DNA of 64,000 nt from Anthoceros angustus (lineage: Eukaryota > Streptophyta > Anthocerotopsida > Anthocerotales > Anthocerotaceae), in the NCBI GenBank assembly GCA_010909165.1, contig VJWM01000273.1, forward strand, positions 81,848 to 145,847, in the 5' to 3' direction. Each line of letters opens with the position of its first letter. The first letter of the stretch is position 1. The notes under the pieces are model-generated. The model saw nothing but the letters and a program-made list of their open reading frames with translations. It searched no databases and was not told where the DNA came from. This document shows, piece after piece, positions 24,781 to 36,345 of this stretch. Position numbers and translations under genes: made by a program.

Positions 24781-26031
24781 GCATGTTCATTGCGCCCAAA
24801 GTGACACGCATAACCATTTTGGATTGGGAAGGTGATTGATTTGTTGTTTGATGACCCACTCACTTACTTGTTCATGCATGTAGCACACAGATGCGTTTGA
24901 GGGTAGGTACGTTGAAGAATACATAGGGGATGGCACCAAGCAACAAACCGGGAAAAGGGGTCAAGGGTTGAACCTAAAAATATTGAAGTATATGTATGTA
25001 AAACCGTCATCTTGTATTATGGTTTCACCTTGAATTCTAAACATCTGTATGCGGTAGACAAGAAGGCAATCAAGGACAAGTCAATGAATTGCGGGCTTCA
25101 TACAACCAGCAAGTCAAAGTGGCAGAGGATGAAGATGATTGATGATGCCGAACCCAACGAATATGACGGCGTCAATTCAGAAGGAGAGTAGATTGCACTT
25201 CGAATGTTAAAAGTGCGCATAGGCCGAGCCTCATTTTCTGCTTTGAGAAGGGAAACTGCAAGACACATTCGACACGTTCATTGTAGCCCATTCTTGGGGA
25301 AAGTTTGAAACGACCAGTATATTCTACAAGATGTTAGCCGATGGAAACTCCTCTCCAAATCGACTTTTTAGTCCTAAAGCACTAGCGCAGTGGGACACCC
25401 TTTGCAAATTTGCACATTTAGAGCATGTGCACATTTAGGGCTTGCACGATGCCACCACTAATAATGCATCCATACGACTTTCCTGCTTTTTGATCACGGC
25501 TAGTCACATGACTATACATAGCATCCGCCGATGGTTGGTGACAGACCCTCTTGTCTCAAAATCGATTCCTCCAACCTACCAAGGGATAGGAGATGACATA
25601 TCACTTTCGGGATTGTGGAGGTGGGTGCGCTGGCGGCCCGCACCCACGATTTCCATGAATTCCATGTCGCATGTAAGGGATTCATGACCCATACCACCAC
25701 CACCCGCATGGAAGCGCCTGGGGAAACTTGAAATATGAGAGTTCGACATTGGTTGGACCATGTTTTCCCGATTGTTTGTGGGGCATCGTCAAATGTACTC
25801 ATCTTCACTGTCATGGTGCTCCATTTTGTAAATGGGCTCTAAAGTCGGCATAGGTGTAAACTACAACCATTGCTCCACATGTCAGAACGGCAAGCTGTCG
25901 TGTTGGTGTTCACCCTTCTTTCGATCATCTTTTCCAAAGACAAGCGGTGAACAAGGGATTCAACACCATCCAAAACCCTTCGCAAATAAAGAGTAAACCC
26001 TCATGTCAATAATCACCCTTGTTCTAAATAG
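24781..26031. other. Right flank of the 9-kb insertion, no gene recognised
   Basis: This stretch has only short open frames and no family motif that I know. It contains one more copy of the GC-rich word gcgctggcggcc (25,627-25,638), which also occurs elsewhere in the insertion, and the inverted terminal motif at 26,009-26,018. Confidence 0.4.
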
Positions 26032-28036
26032 GATGGTTTGTTTCCTGTCTGCCTCAAGACTCTTCTCCAAGTGCTCCACTTGAGCTTCCATCCTCATAAC
26101 ATCCTCCGCCACTGGGTTTCCGCCGCCTACTTTCCCTTGCTTGGTAGGTCCTTGTCTTCCGCCTCCTTCAAGAATTCAACTCTCCTCTTGGCCTCCATGT
26201 CTACCTTGAACATCTCCCCATGCGCAGCATCTCCTCCAACATGTCCAAGTCTCCTTTCTTACCTCCGGAGACTCAAGGCCTTTGCCTTGCTCATGGGATC
26301 TTACATCCCTTGCTTCCCTATGATGAGCTCCCGCTCATCACTTGGTGGGGCAACTCCTCCCACCGTGACTCCATCCGCCGCCCACCTAAGGGGCCGGTTG
26401 CCTTCTTATCTCCGCTTGGGAGCTTCCAAAACCGTGACTTCCTTTCCTCCTACCGTGGTAGGAGGTGCTCCTACCACCAGGACTACTTCCCACCGTGGTA
26501 GGACTAATTCGCCACCCAGGCCTTGTCATGAGAGGACGAAAGGGGTCCCAAACCACGTGGGAACACCTCCCACCTCGCAGGCGGGATTCGCCATGGTAGG
26601 ATCTATCCTACCTTCCATCTCCGCATCCTCCGCGGTCCAACTTCAAATCCCCTACAACTTCTCCTTGCAAGTCCTCCCGCATCCTCGGCCTATCTGAGGG
26701 ATTCCTTCCAAAATAATGTCCTGTGGTGCTGCACCTCCTTTAGCGCAAAGCACCAAGCACTCCCTCTCCCCGGCCGTAAGTACACAATGTTAAAGGGATG
26801 CTTGGAATCATCCAACTCCTTACTTGTGAGTAGCCCTCTACTTCCCACAAATGCACTAGATAAGTGCTAAGATAGCATGGCCTTGACTGTCTTCATCCGA
26901 CGTTGGGTTTTCAAAGAACTTTTCCTTGGTAGGTGTATGCTTCATACATGATGAGCCCCAATCCGCTTCGCCCTTGAGTGATCTTCCATAGAAAATGGAG
27001 GAAGGTAGAAAATATGACACCCTTGGATTGCTCACCAAGCCCAAAACAATTCTTGTGAACAATCTCCACTTGGGCTCCAAGATTTGGTCCGTCTGCCAAC
27101 CGTTCTTGGACTTAGCCTTCATGCCCCTTGCATAAGTGTAAGGGCTCCTTGGGAAGATCCGCCGTTGATGCACGCTTGCCTCCACTGCTTCCTTCCATCA
27201 ACGTGATTCCGCTATCCTCGCTATCCGCCCCGCCATATACCGCGATGCTCATGTCCAACACCGTGGATCCGTCTGTGTTTCCTATCCGTAAGCCACCTCT
27301 TCCGTCACGCAAATTAGCAAAACCTCTTCTATCAATTCAAGGTTGTAAGACCAATGTCGCCCATACACCCACTCTAGCTGAATATTCTCCTCGCTGCCCA
27401 AGGTCGAAAGTCCGAAAGGTCTCTAGAGGATAGCTGGCCTATAGTAAATAATGGCATGTCAAATTTCCACCTCCGGTCCGATCCTCCCGCCTTAGACCTC
27501 TTGCCGCCTCGCGCCACCTCCCTTGGTGGACGCTCCTTCCTTGGCTACTACCTCCTTGCCCTTGGTCATGGTAGGCTTGGTCATGGCCTCCTTGGTTAGT
27601 ACTTGCACGAAATTGAAGAAAAGTGATGCCTCCTGCAATTCCTGCACCTCCCGCTTCTTATCCTTGCAAACGCTTTCTCCTCCTCGCGATTTGCTCTTGC
27701 TCACAGCTCAAAGGTCCTTGCCTCGCCCCTCAAACCCCGATTTCGCAAGAGAAAGCTCAACCCCCACGGACTCTTACACCGCCACAATTTAGGAGCCCTT
27801 CCTGCACGGTTTCCTAGCAATCTTGCCACGCTCCACCCTCCTAGGCACCCTCACGAGCTTGGCAAGTGTTGGGTTGCGCCCAACCTTCTTCTCCCTTCTC
27901 TTCCTCTTTTCCTCCTTCCTCTCTTGGGCGCCCGCGGATTTCGCCTCCTTGCCGAGCTTGCGCCTCTCCTTCTCCTCCTGCACGGGGCGTGTTGCTGTAT
28001 GGGGCCTTGGGAAGCTTGAGGTGTGGCGGCGCCCCG
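26032..28036 (-). pseudogene. Gag-like protein, copy A, 5' part
   Basis: Minus-strand continuation of the element at 14,650-16,979. From its 5' end (28,036) it has a Lys/Arg/Glu-rich leader (about 27,990-27,840), the segment TMTKGKEVVAKEG (near 27,550), the LEPKWRLFTRIVLGLVSN block (near 27,050), the YEAYTYQGKVL block (about 26,920-26,960) and palindrome repeats at 26,449-26,502. Frameshifts break it. Its first 150 bp resemble the LTR of copy B (62,745-62,905), so the element is cut inside an LTR-like sequence. The cut falls in the PHD-finger exon of the neighbouring gene. Confidence 0.6.
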
Positions 28037-31000
28037 CTACCACCATCACCACACTCCACACAATGATCATAGTTGTCCAACACATTGTTTCTAATACCCT
28101 TCAATCTCTCCTCAGCAAACAAGTCCTCAGCTGCTTCGTGCAGAGACCTCCCGTCCACAAGGTAGATGCTATTATACCTGACCTTACAGGAAAATTTAAA
28201 TCCATAAATAAGAACACAGCTAAAAAAATCAAGCTGCAAACGACAACAACGGTGCATGAGACTAGCACTCACGGATTACGTCGAGAGCCCATTCCAGCAT
28301 GCTGTTCAAACTGGGAGCAGCTTATCTGCAAGGATATATTTACAATTAGCGTCCATGGGAGGGAAGCGAGAGCTCTTCCATATCACTTTTCTCACCACTT
28401 GCTTGCAGCAGAGGCAGCAAATTCCAACTCCTTTCTTGATACCCTCTAGGAGCTTCTGCAGGGACAACCAAGAACCCATAAGTTAAGACAAACAATGAAC
28501 TCAGCCTTACTTCTTCTTGCTTCATTTGTCTATCTGTCACAGCCCAACTTCAAACATTGACTATTCCAGGATGAAAAGATCGTCTGCAGTCAGGGGATTG
28601 TTTCAAAGTCAGGAAGGCAGGGCAGACGTCTCTACCTGCCCTTTAATATAGTAAGCCACCTCCACATCATCTGGCAATCCACCAGGCAAAAATAGCGCCT
28701 TGTGCATGGCAGCATTGGTATCTCTGAAAAATCAGCAGCCCCTCTGTCAAGAAGGATAAAGCAAGCATTGCTATCAAAAACCCAGAAACCCTTACTGTAA
28801 TATTCCCAAAGCAGAGTCTGTTATTTGTCCAACAACACAAACTTGTGAACGAACACACTTTGAGATACAAGTTGTTACTAGATTCAGGTTACCAGCTTGG
28901 TATTTGGGGCACACCTAACTCTTGATTGTCCGGCAGAGTCTGGCAGGGAGGCAGAAGGCCTACACCATATCAAAGCCGGATTTAAGTCTCCACAAGTAAC
29001 TGTCCAAAAATGTACATCTCCTCCTCCTCAAATGTGAGGCAGAATCTCCACGCTGGGAGATCAACATGCATCTAGCAAAGAACCCTGACACTGCTGGGCC
29101 ATACCTTGGGCGGCTTGGATAGAGACAAGCTCCTCCCTGCTGCTTAGTATCAACCAATGTGCAGGACAAGCAACCTCGCTGTCCAGGCTGAGACTCCTCT
29201 AAGTCATCCAAATACTCTGTGACAAGTCAGCTGTGAGAAGAAGATGTACCAAATAACTTGCAGACAAAGATGAGCTGCAACCAATAAATCCAATACCACA
29301 GTCACCTTCATTGCCTTGGTATGCCGCGCACACATTTACATTCCTCTCTTCTTGAATATCACCAATTGCAGTTCTCAAGGCATCTTTGATCTTCCCAGGG
29401 TGACTGGCCCTTTTACCAGCCTCAAGGACATCATGAAGTGACTTGCCGTTTTCAAGGCAAATAAAATCACTTGGGTGCCTGGCAGAGCTACCAGCATGCT
29501 TCTCAAAAGCAGAAACATTGACAATCTATCAAGGAAACCAGACAGTTCAATTCAATAGTAAGAACAACATTATTAGCTGAAATAATTACGAAATGCAAAC
29601 AGGTAGGATTTGCTGATCAGGCCTAGCCATAAGAGTCACCATCAGATTACCTCACTGCCTTTGCAGTCAGAACAATCACAGAGAATTCCATTCTTTCGCA
29701 CAACACCAGTGAGCAGGACCTGCAGACAGTGTTACACGAGAGACAGTTGGCAGTAGCTTCTACATGCTGTAAGAAATAGATGCATTACCATGGTGAAATG
29801 AGCGTACCACTCCTGCCCGGTCCCGATAGCTAACACGATGCCCTTCGATCAGTCCAGTAGCCAGCAATGATTTAGCAGTAGTTGGTGGATCAACTATTAC
29901 ACAGTCAGTCGGTGGCTTGATCTTCAGCTTGAAGACTGTTGTCACCGGTTGTGGTAACAAATCAGTGCACAAGGGTCCAGTGCCCGATAACTCTGCCTTT
30001 TCAACCTTTATGCACACATCAGCTGGTGGTTCGCTCACATCACATGCGAAGTCAGGGTCACCATTATCTGTAGCACATGGAGGTCCCCGCTTTGGGGCAA
30101 GACACTTACTGCATCGGTAAACAGCAGCAGGCTTACTATGAAATTGTGTGCTTGACACATCCTCATCCTGACTGACATCCAGAGAGTACGGACTATGACT
30201 TCTTGTACCTGCAACAGCAGCAACAAATATTTCAGCAGATATACCGGCGGAAGGTTCTGACTTACGGAGTCCATAAGCATTGGCCGAGTTAGAGGGCAGC
30301 GTTGACAAGCAGGTGACACTGCCCTGGACTCACCAGACTGATGCAAATCACCACTACAACCATTGGGGCAAAGCCCAGCACTTCTTGATATCTCAAGGTT
30401 TACACTCCCATACGTCTCCAGAGGCAGAGACCAGTTCACTGGTTGAACCCTGCAGCCTGGAGTGTTGTCTTCATGCTGCACAAAGGCACCAGCAAATGTG
30501 AATTTCCTTGCTTAAGTGAGTTCGAAAATCAGAACAATCAGCTGAAGTTTGACTTAAACGTCTCCTGAATTTATGAGTAATTGAGAGTTCACTTTGTATC
30601 CAGACACTCTTCCTAGCACGCCTGGCCTGCTAGGAAACTGGCTGGCAAAACCATCAGTCTTCATCCTGGTCTCAATACCATCATGTCCCACATCAGGCAC
30701 TCCAACCAGCAGACCGGAATCTTCCCCATCAGCAATCAGCCCTTTGCTCTGACCAGACTCACAAAGATCCGGATCCGTATCTGCAGCCTGCAATTGCGAA
30801 AGGTCGACTCAACGAGTGCCAGCAGAATATATGATGCTACAGGCAACTCATCCAAACAATAATCACATGACTGCAAGCCTGCGGGCAGGCCAAACTCTGG
30901 GCAGCCAAAAGCAAGACCATGTAGCCACCTTTGACTCCAGGCTCCAAACTCTGAGCCAGTAGAGAACCACCTTAGATTGCAACTGGAATCAACTGCAGCT

Positions 31001-31969
31001 TCTTACCACAGGCAAAGGAAGAGGTGACCGTCTTGCTGGCAGTACAATTGCTGAACCAGCTACTAAACTCTCCGGATTGCCCCCACCCAGCTCTGACACT
31101 GATGGTATGGCAAGAGGTGTTCTCCTTGCTGTTGAGGTAAGATTACCATTTCCTGTAGCAATAAGCCCGTCCACGTCCTCGCTGGCATCCAGTGCTATTT
31201 GGTTGCAGCAACCTTGAGCATCAACTGATCCCATTTTCAGAGTCGATGATCTGTCGATATCAACAGCAGTGGACTTTGAGACCACTGTAGAAGACGAGGA
31301 CTGCTCCAAGGTCTTAGCAAAATCCACCATTCCTGGCAGGCATGACATCTGCGGAGATATTGAACCCGGGACAGTACATTGCCTTGAGACAGCAGCTGCA
31401 GCAGACAGATGTGCTCCAGCTATTTCCGAGTCTGCAGAGACTGAACTTCCAATTCCTGACACACACTCTCGATTGCTCGGGAAGTCCCGAGATAACTCCA
31501 TCCGGTAACTCGACACCGCAGATATTCCCCTGCTTACAAGCTGCGGCCTTAATGCTTCTGAGGTTGGCACTTGGTTAGATGAACAGGCCACAATCTCCCC
31601 TTGCGAATTCCTAATGCACGTACCGACATCCCCACCGTTGACAATGCCCGCACTGTCGACATTCTGTTTTTTGAGGAGGGGAACATTGAAATCCTCTTCC
31701 ACAACATCAGAATACACAGCTTTCCGCTTGATCACAATCTTGAATTTGGGAGCCCGAACTTCGGATGCCTCTGTCATATCGGAATGGCAAACAGGAGCAC
31801 CCATGCTCTCCTCTTCATCCCGAGCTTCAAGCCCTATCCCGGACGAATCTACCACGGAGCAGTTCTCACGAGTATCACCTAGCTGAGACACGGTTGCTTG
31901 CACTGGGTCTACATGTACAGCAACACCGACGTCTCCGATGCTGGCCGAGGGGCTGTCCCTGCAAGCCAT
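28036..31969 (-). CDS. Tify-binding-domain (IDM1-like) chromatin protein, truncated before PHD finger
   Basis: Eleven exons on the minus strand join in frame with GT-AG borders: 31969-31007, 30787-30560, 30475-30334, 30208-29808, 29719-29651, 29525-29306, 29216-29105, 28723-28636, 28455-28396, 28325-28273 and 28177-28036. The Ser-rich N-terminus (about 570 residues) is followed by a first Tify-binding domain (PTTAKSLLATGL; GVVRKNGILCDCSDC; SAFEKHAGSSARHPSDF). A second follows (LFLPGGLPDDVEVAYY; GICCLCCKQV; CSQFEQHAGMGSRRNP), then CVECGDGG, the first zinc ligands of a PHD finger. In plants this architecture continues with PHD and GNAT acetyltransferase domains (IDM1/ROS4 and relatives, chromatin regulators in the nucleus). 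Here about 825 residues are present and the rest is replaced at 28,036 by retroelement sequence. The clean splicing and frame show recent or continuing constraint. The first ATG in frame is 31,969. Confidence 0.85.
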
Positions 31970-32900
31970 GCTCGTACTATGTAACTTCCTGAGAGTGACC
32001 AGTGCATGAAAGCCCGATTGTCTGACCGTAGACTGCGTCGACAGACTTTGAGCTATAGCCACCCGGCTAGGCAGAAAAATCACAACTCTCAACGAAAGGG
32101 AATGCCAGGCAAATGAACTCGAGAGTCATATCCACCTGTTTCAAGTACCCGCCTGCAAGAAAGGAGATGACAGCATCCCAAGACCAATACAATCACGGGG
32201 AGTACTGATCGGCGAGTCTTACCGGGAAGACCGGTTTGTAGAGGGGAGCAAGAAGACGGCAGTACCTACTCCAGACATTCGATGTAAAGCTAGCAGACAA
32301 CCCGAAACCTGTACCCTGTGCAACTCGTCTTCGAGACATACCTGGAACTATGAGCGAGCCCTCAATCTCTGCCAGCTAACACCATAGTGAAGCCAAAGGA
32401 GCAAAATGAGGCAGAAGAGAGCAACAATAGATGCGAAAACCCTGGGAACGAGACGTGTGACACTACTAGGCCAGTTGCTCAAAGAAGAAGTGACGCATGC
32501 AAGCGTTGATGCTTGAACGTACCGCTTGAGCTGCAAAGGGTGCCAGGCGCAAATCGCCAGACGTGTGTGACTGGACACACAGTCCGGAGGAGAGACTGGA
32601 GGAGGTCAAAATGTAAGGGAATGTACAGGATCGACTCACAGCTACAGGGCCACATGGATGAAATCACGAGATTCGGCAGCAACCGGTGCACGAGATCCCG
32701 CAGCAAGCACCAGCTGGTGGGGCAAAGCTGAAGGTCCTGGAATGTCGCTGTGCCTCGGTCTACAGCGCTGCTTGCCGCGGTGCGCCACAAACAGGGATGA
32801 ACGCAGCTCCCCCGATAGGCGAGGGAGGGAGGAAGGGTTCAGGCATACCCTCGCCTTCCCACGACACCATCTTACGGCGTATTGTTTCCTAGACGTCTCT
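31970..32900 (-). promoter_or_regulatory. 5' leader and presumed promoter of the Tify-binding-domain gene
   Basis: A good acceptor (ttcttgcag, exon starting at 32,152 minus) about 180 bp upstream of the ATG suggests a leader intron, so transcription would start above 32,300. Short open frames here on both strands show no family. The beginning of the gene on this side looks undisturbed, unlike its 3' end. Confidence 0.4.
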
Positions 32901-33062
32901 GTTTCGTGGATACCTATTACTAATATAGATACCATACCTACGTCACATGTATGTACGTACGCATATAGGCAGATACATAAGCATATGCATACATATTACC
33001 TCCTGCCAAGAACAATTTATTAAAAAGAATGGTCGGGAAAACCCATCTACCCATAACCGAAG

Positions 33063-33165
33063 GGGACAATCCACTCAAGGGCTAAGAGCCAAGGGGGGCT
33101 AGCCCTCACATATGCCGGGACAACCCACTCAAGGGCTAAGAGCCAAGGAGGCTAGCCCCCACGAA
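33063..33165. repeat. Tandem duplication of about 55 bp
   Basis: Two adjacent copies share gacaa(t/c)ccactcaagg, ctaagagccaagg and ggctagccc (33,063-33,112 and 33,118-33,165). It adjoins unassigned sequence at the edge of the reverse-transcriptase region. Confidence 0.75.
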
Positions 33166-33587
33166 CGCCAACCCCGAAGCTATCTGCCGCCCCGATTATG
33201 TCGTGGTCCGAGATGAGGAAAGGCCTACCTACAACTGGTGCCGATGATGCCACGTCTCCTGCCCTCGTCACCATCCTGTAAATAGCATTGGCCAGCGCCC
33301 TTTGCAAGGCCATGGATATCCATTGTCGAAAGAAAGCCACCACCGAGGAAAGAGGGAGACCCACCCCGTTCCGATGAGTGTGGTAGGCTTTAGCACAATC
33401 CTTAATGAGCCGGGAAAAATCCTTGCCCATAGCCCCGCCTCCCCTGGCACTTCTATTGGCTCTGTTCCCTCTTCAGGGATCACTTCTTTGGGTGGCACTT
33501 CTGGTCCTGCTCTGCAAGAAACTGGTCTTCCAACAGGATTGTGTCTCGATATGATCCCGCTTTTGGAAGACGGGACTTATCTGCTGA

Positions 33588-35920
33588 GTGGTAGATGGAG
33601 AGGTAGCTGATTGTCCGTTTTTGTTTGTCTTTTTGATCAGGACAGGCTCTTTGGATGCACCTCCGCATGGAATTTCTCGCAGTGTGCAAATTGATGAACT
33701 TGGTCGCTGCTTTTTGTTCAACCAAAAGGAGACCTCAGTTTCTGGTTTGTCCATCTACTATACGCTAATAGAGCCTTTGAATGGATCTCTCCCGGTGATC
33801 TTTTCATATCAGTCTTGGAAAATTGTGAGGAAGAAGTGTTGGCATATTTTGATCTCATTGTGTTTGGATGGAAATACCTAGAGAATATCTCCAAGAGTTT
33901 ATATCGCCCCAAGGATTTCTTTACGGGTTTTGATATTACTGACCATGCTAGTATGAATGCATGTATCTGTATGTCTGCCAAACGGCTTTTCCCTTTTATT
34001 GACAAAGCCACAGTCTCGTCAAATGACCCCTCCTCCTTACACGTCCAGTCTATGTCCTTGGATATCCTACATCACCCCGCTTACGTACTTGCGTTAGCAA
34101 GGGGCTAAACCCCACTAGAATACCACCAGTGGTTGATGCTCTGGTAACTGCCTTTGTGCATGTCATTGAGATTCTTCAAAAACGTGGACATCAAGCTTTT
34201 GATTGTAATGGATTGACCTTTGTGTCAAAGCCCAATAAACCTGATTTTATTATGTGGTGGTTTATATGGAAACCGCTACCATGGAACGCAATAAGAGACA
34301 GCATACCGCATCAAAGACATGACACATGTCTTTGAAGAACCTTCCCCATCAAGAATGAAATCTCTTGGTTATTCGTGCGAAGACTTGTATATCTACTGCC
34401 CGACAAAGCTAGACTACACCGCTTGCTTTCATCCGCAGACACATAAGGCAACAAGTAATCAGCAAGCACTGGCCTTAGTTTGGATTTAAAACTCTAACTC
34501 TTTCTGCCTCAATCTTGCTCGGAGTGAGACCAAAGTGAGATTTCCTCCTCCTTAGGAGTTAGAGAATGATACTTGAGCTTTGGCCAGCCATGGACGATGG
34601 CCACTTTCAAAGGCAACACACAGGTTGGAAATATAGATGGCTTACCAATGCTGCTCAATTGTTTATTTCTTCTGTCAGAAATGATCTATTGACCATAGCC
34701 TAACCAAAGCTTTGTTCCCTGCGGCCGAAAGAATGGGCCCAAACGCAATCACAAAGACACCCTACCCTGCTGTTCTGGGCGTACAAACCTCCTTGTATTG
34801 GATCCATGGACTCCACTTTGGATGGCTTTTAAACCTCGCCAAACATGAGGTGCATGATCTGCCTAGCCCCATGTATATTGCATCACCGCTATGAGGCAAT
34901 CCTACTAGTGATTCGATGCACTCAATGACTGCTGCTATTTTGGCAAACATTACCGCTTTTAAGGCTAGTGAACAAGGGCTTCACATCCTCAAAGAATTTG
35001 ACAGCCATTTCAAGATGTCCGCTTTGACCATGCGCCTTTCCTTCAATTCCATGGTGCCGAGCCTCTTGGTAGTATGCCTCCAAGAGGCTTGTCTTTTACA
35101 CAAGAGCGATTGGGTGCTCTCCACTTTCTTTATGCAAACTCCGCTTATGTCCAATCAATTGTCAATAAGTGTTTGCTGCAAAGATCTTGGCATACCTAGG
35201 TTTCTCTGCTCCGCTTCCTGGTGCAGTGTCAGATTTTTTTCTCGCTATGAAGTCTACAGCCATTCTGCATTGGCTAAGCTTGAAGACTTCGACTCAGCGG
35301 CCTTGTTTGCACATGCTCCAAGACACATGGACGACCTGTGTTGGTTTAACACCAGTATCCCTAATCAATTCCTGGATCCGGCTACACCAAGGACCCCAGA
35401 TTCGCCATTTTGGATTCATCCCTTGGATGTGGTGGCTATTGAACCCGAGATCCATAAGTTTGGGGAAGATTTGGAAGGTAACAAGATTGGGATTGCTGCT
35501 CACTTCTTGTCTTTTCAATTCACTATCATAGACCCTGTGCGTGGACTGATTTCTTTCACCAAATATGATAAAAGAAGGGCACCCCCCTTCAAGTGTGCTC
35601 AGTTCATTCACTTGGAGTCTAACAGATCTGTCTCTCAAGCATACAAGGTTATTATCTCGCAGGTTTTTCCTTTGCCATATATTTGCTTCACAGCGGAGGC
35701 AATTTTACACGAGATTTTGGTGATGGTCAACACCTTTATGGCTAATGGCTTCCAGGAAGCAAGATTGCTGAGAATCATTGTCAGGTTCTTGCAACGAAGC
35801 TCTTTCCCCGATGCGAGAGTGGCCAAGGAAGACATTCTCGTAATGCTTTATGCTCCAATGCCTTCTATCCTTCCTGACTATAATTGTGGTATTCCCACCC
35901 ACGCTTGCTCCTTACAATAA
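33588..35920 (+). pseudogene. Reverse transcriptase of the YDKR type (N-terminal part decayed)
   Basis: The last 334 codons (34,916-35,920) are uninterrupted. They contain FFSRYE before the catalytic pair PRHMDDLCWFN (YxDD position) near 35,320-35,350, then HPLDVVAIEPEI, AHFLSFQF, the marker KYDKRRAPPF, HLESN, a SQ motif and ANGFQEARLL. This order matches reverse transcriptases of stand-alone, non-LTR type elements found in algae, mosses and some animals (RYIDDL ... YPxELxL ... LYDKR ... FPHLxSNI ... SQ). The fingers region upstream (33,588-34,900) is in several frames with stops. The order of replacement in the YxDD motif (H-M-D-D) is unusual. Element class and ends are not defined. It might instead be a captured or domesticated RT. 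Confidence 0.65.
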
Positions 35921-36047
35921 ATTTCTCCCTCAGCAAAAAGATCCTCCGTGCTATGGTGCGTATCTCACTAAGGCCTGCATATTGCGCTACCTCGGTATGG
36001 ATTCTTTCAAATCACTGTTGGTGGAGGGTATTTACATAACAGGAGGT

Positions 36048-36205
36048 ACGTATATACATACATATATATACATATATACATATATATACATATATACATA
36101 CATACATACATATATACATATATATATACATATATACATACATATATATATACATACATACATACATATACATATATATATATATATACATACATATATA
36201 TACAT

Positions 36206-36236
<31 letters not shown>

Positions 36237-36345
36237 CATATATACATATATATATATATACATACATACATACATACATACATACATACATACATACACA
36301 CACACATACACACATACACACATACATACATATACATGGTATGTA
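36048..36345. repeat. TACA/TATACA microsatellite
   Basis: About 300 bp of TACA, TATACA and TATA units with a short ACAC-rich segment near 36,295-36,330. Long open frames rich in Tyr and Ile on both strands are produced by the repeat and are not genes. Confidence 0.95.

Larger units (their letters stand above)
16980..26031. mobile_element. 9-kb insertion carrying ParB-methyltransferase and DUF7869 genes
   Basis: The interrupted gag-like element is continuous across this point in copies B (60,795-60,830) and C (53,190-53,225), which defines the insertion. The flanks share gattgtttgtt (16,969-16,979) and gatggtttgtt (26,032-26,042), an 11-bp duplication with one mismatch; the similarity may extend to about 26 bp. 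Inside the ends are short inverted motifs: GGGTGAATAT at 16,985-16,994, and the complement of GGGTGATTAT at 26,009-26,018. Two divergent decayed genes occupy most of it. The simplest reading is a large DNA transposon or other mobile unit; class not identified. Alternative: two successive insertions at one site. Confidence 0.65.

Noticed and set aside
26038-26697. 219-codon plus frame
   Set aside because: Antisense to gag-like copy A; the same is true of the 251-codon plus frame at 60,787-61,542, antisense to copy B.
27823-28449. 208-codon plus frame
   Set aside because: It runs antisense across retroelement sequence and the last exons and introns of the Tify-binding-domain gene.
32461-32480. 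CACTACTAGG at the 5' side of the Tify-binding-domain gene as a CACTA terminus
   Set aside because: The match stops after ten bases, there are no subterminal repeats, and no partner end is seen nearby.
33152-33754. Minus-strand gag-like frames next to the reverse transcriptase
   Set aside because: Short, without a zinc knuckle or conserved block, and on the strand opposite to the RT.
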